Source of the DNA: Spirochaetia bacterium UBA6919
GTDB taxonomy: Bacteria; Spirochaetota; UBA6919
NCBI GenBank assembly: GCA_002450905.1
Contig: DKAT01000062.1
Coordinates: forward strand, 74,024 to 104,035
Reading direction: 5' to 3'
DNA length: 30,012 nucleotides
The notes under the pieces were generated by a model, which worked only from the letters and a program-made list of their open reading frames with translations, had not been told where the DNA came from and ran no database searches. Shown here piece after piece: positions 25,246-30,012 of this stretch. Every line of letters starts with the position of its first letter. Within the stretch, counting starts at the first letter, position 1. A program made the translations under genes and the position numbers.

Positions 25246-25533
25246 TTTATTCCCCGCCTTTGAAATCTTTTTATAATTGTTTTCAGTGGATGTGACCTTA
25301 GAGTAGCTATCATTTATCCAGTAGATACATAATACTGTCCGATTATTACATAATTTCTATTATAAGTTGTAGTATTTGACTATTTGTAATTTAACCCCCA
25401 TTTTTTCTCAATCGTGTAATACTTTGGTAATCCTTCTAATTCTCTCTTATAATTGAAAGAACGATATATATTTGTCTTTTTTAAAAGTTATTATTATAAT
25501 ATCATCTAACCCATATTATAAGGAGATAAATCT

Positions 25534-26166
25534 ATGAAGATTTTAAAAATTACCTTTATTCTAATGATGAGCTATACGATGATGATGTGTGGCTCAAAAA
25601 AAGAAATGAAAAAAAGTCCAGAACCTAAACCAGTTCAGGAAACAAAACCTGTTGAAACCGTAAAACCTGCAGATAGTATAGGATATATATCCCATGGTAG
25701 TAGAAAATTCTATATCCAGACAGGATATGTCCTCTATGATGAGAAGGGTAAACGAATATCCATTTTCGTATTTCCCTTTAAAATAACGGATCAGGACAGA
25801 ACTGAATTAAAAAAAGGACATGGAGCATGGAAAGTTAAAAAAGATAAGCCAAGCCCCAATAAGAGTTTATGGCCGGACTGGATACCTTATGCATCTCTAG
25901 ATTTAAGTTTGAAGAATCCCGCACAAAAATTTCATTACAAGAATCTAAGAGTTGCCAATTTCTATGTCAATGGAATGGGTAAAAAAACAGCCAATGATAA
26001 TTACAATGTACAGGCAAAACAATTACAAGAAGTCGTTAAAAATATCCAAATAGAATTGAAAGAGGGTGGTAAATTTAACATTTCTGTTGATCTGCAAAAG
26101 GAATTTTCAAAAAAACCCCTTGCCTGGAACTTTAAACTATCATCTAAAGTCCATTTAAAAAAATAA
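25534..26166 (+). CDS. lipoprotein with proline-rich linker
   Basis: The 210-residue protein has a signal peptide ending in a lipobox-like MMMC (Cys19). A charged Pro-rich linker follows (PEPKPVQETKPVETVKP, about residues 30-46), which would tether a C-terminal beta-rich domain (about 48-210) away from the membrane. The domain contains YISHGSRKFYIQTGYVLYDE and several Lys-rich strands. No known family is recognised. A clear AAGGAGATAAATCT ribosome binding site supports the ATG. It is followed on the same strand by a membrane-anchored protein after 181 bases. Confidence 0.8.
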   Translation: MKILKITFILMMSYTMMMCGSKKEMKKSPEPKPVQETKPVETVKPADSIGYISHGSRKFYIQTGYVLYDEKGKRISIFVFPFKITDQDRTELKKGHGAWKVKKDKPSPNKSLWPDWIPYASLDLSLKNPAQKFHYKNLRVANFYVNGMGKKTANDNYNVQAKQLQEVVKNIQIELKEGGKFNISVDLQKEFSKKPLAWNFKLSSKVHLKK

Positions 26167-26347
26167 CTTATTTATCTGTATATTTAATTGATTCAGGATA
26201 TCTTATCAAAATGAAATTACTTTCAGTTAAGTATACAGAATCAAATCCTTCATCCCGATAAATTAATTTAAAAAGAAATAAATAATTATCTCATGTATAA
26301 AAAAATTATTATATTATTCATCAATAAAAAATTATTTGGATATCACA

Positions 26348-27007
26348 ATGCAGGACAACAAAAAAATATACATACTTGGAATTTCGATTATCGCAGTTAT
26401 CGTTGTTTACGTTATAGTTAAAAATGGTTATTTTAGTAAAGAGAATAATACACCCTATATTGAAAAGGAAAAATATCAGGAAATTAGTGCTGTATTAAAC
26501 CAGACATCCCTCCCTGATACAGAAAAAAATCTTTTTGAAAGCTTTAAAAAATACTCTACCGCCCTTGAAAAAAAGCAATTCGATAAAGTGGCTAATTTTA
26601 TGACACCCGATATCATCAATTACTTGAAGGGTCGTGAAAATGCCATCAGCACCCTTATAAAATACCTTTCAAACCATAAGAACTTTAAAATCCTCATGTC
26701 CAAATACAAGGTGATCAAGGAACCCAATTCCACAAAAATCCTTGCATCCATTGATATTCAAACATTTTATGAACTGGATCAGACATTCCTCTATTTCTTT
26801 AAAGATCATGTTAATGTTATGGTCATCAGTGATATGATCGCCCTGTCCTTTGATAATGGCTCCAAGTGGTATTTTATCCAACCCTCTGACAAGGCGAAAG
26901 AATATCTGAATAAACAGGTCCCATCAGCCCTTAAAAATATCTCTATGAACTTTGGTAAGGTCCATGTTAAAAATGACAAGGGTCAGTGGATAAGAAAAAA
27001 TAATTAA
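26348..27007 (+). CDS. single-pass membrane protein with NTF2-like domain
   Basis: From the ATG at 26348 the protein has 219 residues. One hydrophobic segment (about residues 7-24, KIYILGISIIAVIVVYVIV) anchors it, and the rest is outside the cytoplasm. Residues ~55-185 contain FESFKKYSTALEKKQFDKVA, NFMTPDIINYL, a run of strands, and NGSKWYFIQPSD, the helix-plus-curved-sheet pattern of NTF2-like domains with a terminal G.W.f segment. No catalytic site can be assigned. GGA seven bases upstream supports this ATG over the in-frame TTG at 26336. It lies 42 bases before aroC on the same strand and may be co-transcribed. Confidence 0.75.
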   Translation: MQDNKKIYILGISIIAVIVVYVIVKNGYFSKENNTPYIEKEKYQEISAVLNQTSLPDTEKNLFESFKKYSTALEKKQFDKVANFMTPDIINYLKGRENAISTLIKYLSNHKNFKILMSKYKVIKEPNSTKILASIDIQTFYELDQTFLYFFKDHVNVMVISDMIALSFDNGSKWYFIQPSDKAKEYLNKQVPSALKNISMNFGKVHVKNDKGQWIRKNN

Positions 27008-27049
27008 GCCTTTTAATAAAATATTTTTTCACAGGACAATATAAAATAT

Positions 27050-28114
27050 ATGAGTAGCAGTTTTGGTCATTCATTCAGGATAACAACATGGGGAGAATCT
27101 CATGGTAAAGCTATTGGGGTGGTTATTGATGGATGCCCCCCTAAAATTCCCTTATCAGAAGAAGATATCCAAGTTGAATTAGATAAAAGAAAACCCGGTC
27201 AAAGTAGAATCACCACATCCAGAAAGGAAGGAGATAAAGTGGAAATCCTCTCGGGTGTTTTTGAAGGACAAACAACAGGTACCCCCATTTCGATGATCGT
27301 TATGAATGAGGATCACAGATCAAAAAATTATGATGATATTAAAAATCTTTTTCGTCCAGGTCACGCAGACTTCTCCTATTTAATGAAATACGGTATACGA
27401 GATTATAGAGGGGGCGGGCGGTCTTCAGGTCGGGAAACCGTTGCAAGAGTCGCTTCAGGAGCTGTTGCCAAAAAAGTTTTATCAAAATATGGTATTCAAG
27501 TATTCGCCTATACAAAGTCGATAGGTCCTCTCATGGCTGAAAATATTAATCTCAAAGAAATAGAAAATAATCCAGTACGCTGCCCAGATCCTTTCAAAGC
27601 TCAATTAATGGAGGAATTAATATTAAAAGTTAAGAAAGAGCAGAATTCCATTGGTGGTATCGTTGAAGTTGTTTCGTATAATGTCCCCCATGGACTTGGT
27701 GAGCCGATTTTCGATAAACTGGATGCAGATATTGCGAAGGGACTTATGAGTATTGGTGCTGTAAAAGGGGTTGAAATAGGGGATGGATTTTTATTATCCT
27801 CAATGACAGGAGATCAGTCCAATGACCCATTTATAAATCAAGATGGAATAATTAAAACAGAAACAAATCACGCAGGAGGGATTCTCGGGGGAATTTCAAC
27901 AGGGATGCCAATCATCGTCCGCGTTGCTGTGAAACCAACTCCATCCCTTTCAAGACCCCAAAAAACTACTGATATCCATGGAAATGAGACAATAATATCC
28001 ACCAAAGGACGACATGATCCCTGTATTGTCCCAAGAATAGTACCTGTTATTGAAAATATGATGGCACTTGTTCTCTGCGATCATTTCATTAGGCAAAAAT
28101 TACACACTTTGTAA
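27050..28114 (+). CDS. aroC: chorismate synthase
   Basis: This 354-residue cytoplasmic enzyme makes chorismate from 5-enolpyruvylshikimate-3-phosphate with reduced FMN, the last step of the shikimate pathway. Signatures are present throughout: GESHG near residues 15-19 (His18), FRPGHAD (His105), RGGGRSSGRETVARVASGA (residues 120-138), and a C-terminal GRHDPCIVPR. Length is typical. No other aro gene is in the window. A weak AGGA lies about 14 bases upstream of the ATG. Downstream lies a nested inverted repeat (28134-28185) that may end the transcript. Confidence 0.97.
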   Translation: MSSSFGHSFRITTWGESHGKAIGVVIDGCPPKIPLSEEDIQVELDKRKPGQSRITTSRKEGDKVEILSGVFEGQTTGTPISMIVMNEDHRSKNYDDIKNLFRPGHADFSYLMKYGIRDYRGGGRSSGRETVARVASGAVAKKVLSKYGIQVFAYTKSIGPLMAENINLKEIENNPVRCPDPFKAQLMEELILKVKKEQNSIGGIVEVVSYNVPHGLGEPIFDKLDADIAKGLMSIGAVKGVEIGDGFLLSSMTGDQSNDPFINQDGIIKTETNHAGGILGGISTGMPIIVRVAVKPTPSLSRPQKTTDIHGNETIISTKGRHDPCIVPRIVPVIENMMALVLCDHFIRQKLHTL

Positions 28115-28133
28115 AACTTTTTAATATTTTAGC

Positions 28134-28185
28134 GTCATTATGACACTTTTTTTAAAAAAGTGTAGCAAAATTGAGCAATAATGAC
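28134..28185. promoter_or_regulatory. nested inverted repeats after aroC (terminator or upstream activator site)
   Basis: The outer arms are GTCATTAT (28134-28141) and ATAATGAC (28178-28185). Inside is the perfect palindrome ACACTTTTTT T AAAAAAGTGT (28143-28163). GTCAT T ATGAC at 28134-28144 is also a short two-fold site, with a further ATGAC half-site at 28181. It could end aroC transcription, or, being 135-190 bases before a sigma-54-type promoter, act as an enhancer site. Confidence 0.5.
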
Positions 28186-28319
28186 ACAAAATCTTATGAT
28201 TAATATGGACTAAATAGGTCTATTTAAACCTCTTTTTTTATCCTTATAAAATATCATAAATAACTTAATATATTATAAATATCACTAATGACTAGGGTTT
28301 CTTAATTAAAATACCTTCA

Positions 28320-28334
28320 TGGCATGTTTATTGC
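28320..28334 (+). promoter_or_regulatory. sigma-54-type (-24/-12) promoter upstream of the sigma factor gene
   Basis: TGGCATG TTTA TTGC has GG at 28321-28322 and GC at 28333-28334 with the required 10 bases between them. It is close to the RpoN consensus TGGCACG-N4-TTGC. The start codon lies about 48 bases downstream. A TATAAT at 28336-28341 overlaps, but no -35 box stands at the right distance. Confidence 0.6.
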
Positions 28335-28382
28335 TTATAATATTTCATATGACTGTTTGCTTAAACCGGCAGGGGGTACTAC

Positions 28383-29279
28383 ATGAAAAAAGATAAATTA
28401 AAAAATAACAATCCTAAAAATTGGGAACAAGCATTTGATGAAAATTCACTCAAAACTTATATCCATGAAATTGACAAAATTAACATCCTTACAAAAGAAG
28501 AAGAAGACTCACTTGCAAAACGCATGGCTAAAGGCGATTTAGAGGCAAGAAATAAATTAATCGCAGCCAATCTCCGCTTCGTTGTGAGTATTGCAAAACA
28601 TTATATAAATAAAGGTGTCCCTTTTCTTGATCTGATCAATGAAGGAAATATGGGGCTTATCCTCGCTTGTGACAAGTTTGATTACACAAAAGGATATCGA
28701 TTTATCTCCTATGCTGTTTGGTGGATCAGACAATATATCGCCAAAGCCTTTGCTGAACAGGTTGGATTAATAAGACTTCCAATGAATCGTGCATTACAAC
28801 ATTTTAAAATTAAAACACTTATCAACGAAAATGACTTTGATGATCAAAATGAACCACTCAGCCATTCAGATATTGCTGATCGTCTTGAAATGAAAGAAAA
28901 TGAAGTTGATGCCATTATGCGGGCTACAAAAAAATATGTATCCATTGATGCCCCAATAAACAATGAGAAAAGTGATAAAAAAACTATATATCTTGAAGAT
29001 GTCCTACTAGACACAAAAACAAAATTACCTGAAGAAGAAATGCTTGAAAAACACTTGAAAGATAGTATTAACACTACCCTAAAAACCCTTTCGGAAAAAG
29101 AACAGACAATTATTAACTACCGATTCGGTTTAAATGGGAAGGAAGCCCTATCTCTCAGCGAAATCGGACGAAAGTTTAATGTTACAAAAGAACGTATTCG
29201 ACAAATTGAAAAACGCGCCATAAAAAAATTAAAACAACCTTTCATTAATCAGAATCTCAAAGCATTTATGGCAGCTTAA
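28383..29279 (+). CDS. sigma-70 family RNA polymerase sigma factor, group 2-like (RpoS/RpoD-type)
   Basis: This 298-residue protein directs RNA polymerase to promoters. It lacks region 1.1. Region 1.2 begins near residue 24 (TYIHEI...LTKEEE), region 2 is well kept (DLINEGNMGLILACDKFDY, then YRFISYAVWWIRQYI, residues 106-119), region 3 is shorter, and region 4 ends in LSEIGRKFNVTKERIRQIEK (residues 258-277), the -35-binding HTH. The length suggests a secondary (group 2) factor, but a compact primary factor cannot be excluded. AGGGGG at 28371-28376 supports the ATG. A sigma-54-type promoter upstream suggests RpoN control. Two hairpins follow the stop. Confidence 0.93.
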   Translation: MKKDKLKNNNPKNWEQAFDENSLKTYIHEIDKINILTKEEEDSLAKRMAKGDLEARNKLIAANLRFVVSIAKHYINKGVPFLDLINEGNMGLILACDKFDYTKGYRFISYAVWWIRQYIAKAFAEQVGLIRLPMNRALQHFKIKTLINENDFDDQNEPLSHSDIADRLEMKENEVDAIMRATKKYVSIDAPINNEKSDKKTIYLEDVLLDTKTKLPEEEMLEKHLKDSINTTLKTLSEKEQTIINYRFGLNGKEALSLSEIGRKFNVTKERIRQIEKRAIKKLKQPFINQNLKAFMAA

Positions 29280-29280
29280 G

Positions 29281-29308
29281 CTATCTTAAATTACTCCTCC
29301 TAAGATAG
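29281..29308 (+). ncRNA. hairpin with C-rich loop in the sigma factor 3' UTR (candidate small RNA)
   Basis: CTATCTTA (29281-29288) pairs perfectly with TAAGATAG (29301-29308). The 12-base loop contains CTCCTCC, which is complementary to GGAGG-type ribosome binding sites. With the terminator at 29346-29368 it could form a 3'-UTR-derived regulatory RNA. This is inferred from structure only. Confidence 0.35.
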
Positions 29309-29345
29309 ATTAAATTTACCCTAATAAAAACCCTTCCCATAAATC

Positions 29346-29368
29346 ACCCCCTTGAAAAAGGGGGTTTT
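29346..29368 (+). terminator. Rho-independent terminator of the sigma factor gene
   Basis: CCCCCTT and AAGGGGG form a stem around a short A-rich loop, followed by TTTT (29365-29368). It is the clearest intrinsic terminator in the window. Confidence 0.85.
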
Positions 29369-29373
29369 ACAAT

Positions 29374-29421
29374 TATGTGTGTCATTTTCTGCCAGATCTG
29401 TCGTATTTTGATACACACATA
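29374..29421. repeat. inverted repeat TATGTGTGT / ACACACATA
   Basis: The perfect 9-bp arms (29374-29382 and 29413-29421) enclose 30 bases containing CAGATCTG. It lies right after the terminator and before the next possible gene. It may be a regulatory site or a large hairpin. Confidence 0.4.
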
Positions 29422-29486
29422 TCATTTTATAATACATCTTACAATCGTATGCCAATTTTATTAGAAATAAAATTAAACTTTATAAT

Positions 29487-29768
29487 ATGCTGAAGAAATA
29501 TAATTTAATAGGCACTAAGATAATTTTTTGGGCGTTTTTTTATAATGTTTTTGCAAGTTTTCCTTTATGGAGTAAATCATTATATAGAAAATTTAGTGGA
29601 GGAAGTAAAGATACTAATGGATTGCTTAAAAATATATCGCACAAGAATTTATTAACATCTTCTTATAAAAACGAGGCGTTATTTGTATCACAAGGATATA
29701 TAAAAGATAATAATATTGATGAGGCAAAAAATGAACTTGTTGCACGTATAAAAAAATATTATTATTGA
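29487..29768 (+). pseudogene. small protein or N-terminal fragment of a broken gene
   Basis: The 93-residue frame has a hydrophobic start (IFWAFFYNVFASFPLW), then a charged helical part (FVSQGYIKDNNIDEAKNELV). The latter is like a TPR unit. No ribosome binding site precedes the ATG; instead TATAAT sits directly before it. Past the stop, another frame continues with protein-like sequence (IEEMFTNPVNFMIFSSEKDF, 29769 on, then IDREDGAVFSIKIKELTD to 29923). The frame would change at an A7 run near 29751. The simplest reading is a gene broken by frameshifts. The family is not recognised. Confidence 0.4.
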
Positions 29769-29906
29769 TTGAAGAAATGTTCACCAATCCGGTAAATTTT
29801 ATGATTTTTTCTTCTGAAAAGGATTTCAGATAATAAATTGTTAGAAATGTCATTGACAGGGAAGATGGAGCCGTATTTTCTATTAAAATTAAAGAATTAA
29901 CTGATT

Positions 29907-30012
29907 TTAATATGCCCAAATAATACTTAAATCTTTACCCAGACTCATTTCTGCAATTTTCTTCTTAAATGCCTTTATAGAAAAGGGTTTTATAAGTTTT
30001 ACCGTTTTTGTG
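29907..30012 (-). CDS. C-terminal tail of a possible response regulator (runs off right edge)
   Basis: The minus strand is open from the window edge to a TAA at 29907-29909 and encodes 35 residues ending KTVKLIKPFSIKAFKKKIAE followed by MSLGKDLSIIWAY. KPFS..AFKKKI resembles the end of a receiver domain, where a conserved Lys-Pro precedes the last helix. If so, the gene is a two-component response regulator whose body lies outside the window. The evidence is one motif in a short segment, so this is tentative. Confidence 0.4.
   Translation of the reverse strand, partial: TKTVKLIKPFSIKAFKKKIAEMSLGKDLSIIWAY

Noticed and set aside
28336..28341. TATAAT as the -10 box of the sigma factor gene
   Set aside because: No acceptable -35 element 16-18 bases upstream, while the -24/-12 pattern fits spacing and sequence; it may still be used as a secondary promoter.
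29626..29919. A 97-residue minus-strand frame starting with TTG
   Set aside because: No ribosome binding site or domain; the opposite strand looks more protein-like, although both may be decayed.

Overview
The window is AT-rich DNA from a diderm (Gram-negative-type) bacterium. It carries Lnt, the last enzyme of outer-membrane lipoprotein maturation. It also holds at least four predicted lipoproteins with a Cys lipobox and several proteins with Sec signal peptides. Low GC, PEGA-domain lipoproteins and a FliG-related protein would fit a spirochaete-like or similarly deep lineage, but nothing here fixes the taxon. Coding is dense on both strands with no rRNA, tRNA, CRISPR or intact transposase. 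Housekeeping genes (lnt, murI, aroC, a NAD-kinase-like gene, a sigma-70 family factor) are mixed with lineage-specific secreted and membrane proteins.

Layout. 1-1214: a minus-strand pair, a gene of unknown function translationally coupled (ATGA overlap) to a NAD-kinase-like gene running off the left edge. 1893-5183: a beta-propeller lipoprotein, then two paralogous secreted proteins flanking a small Cys-containing secreted protein. 5239-6894: lnt. 7111-7881: secreted leucine-rich-repeat protein (minus). 7990-11752: two tandem paralogous CPA2-type antiporters with C-terminal CBS pairs, each with its own near-consensus promoter; the first has lost the conserved membrane Asp. 11788-14814: a secreted Fn3-like protein (minus) and a lipoprotein with a Rossmann-like motif (plus). 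14816-19855 (minus): murI, a PEGA lipoprotein coupled to a dicarboxylate/amino-acid symporter with an unusual insertion, and a metallophosphoesterase. 19978-20646: a soluble protein joining a FliG C-terminal-type domain to a MotA cytoplasmic-type segment. 20822-21639: decaying DNA with a frameshifted membrane-protein gene and a SoxX-like cytochrome c fragment. 21831-24603: a small acidic protein, a repeat-rich intergenic region, a DUF2306 membrane protein and its secreted upstream partner. 25015-28114: zinc-ribbon protein, lipoprotein, membrane-anchored NTF2-like protein, aroC. 28383-29279: a 298-residue sigma-70 family factor preceded by a sigma-54-type promoter and followed by two hairpins. 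The right edge has a probably broken small gene and the tail of a possible response regulator.

Most notable: (1) the FliG_C/MotA-segment fusion, which places the two contacting surfaces of the flagellar rotor and stator in one soluble chain; (2) a candidate sigma-54 to alternative-sigma cascade at 28115-28400; (3) paralogous antiporters whose promoters cover the apparent 5' ends, so the true starts lie downstream; (4) two families of short intergenic repeats, one a REP-like palindrome and one a 48-bp element with three 11-bp units; (5) a hidden CXXCH haem motif that reveals a decayed SoxX-like gene.
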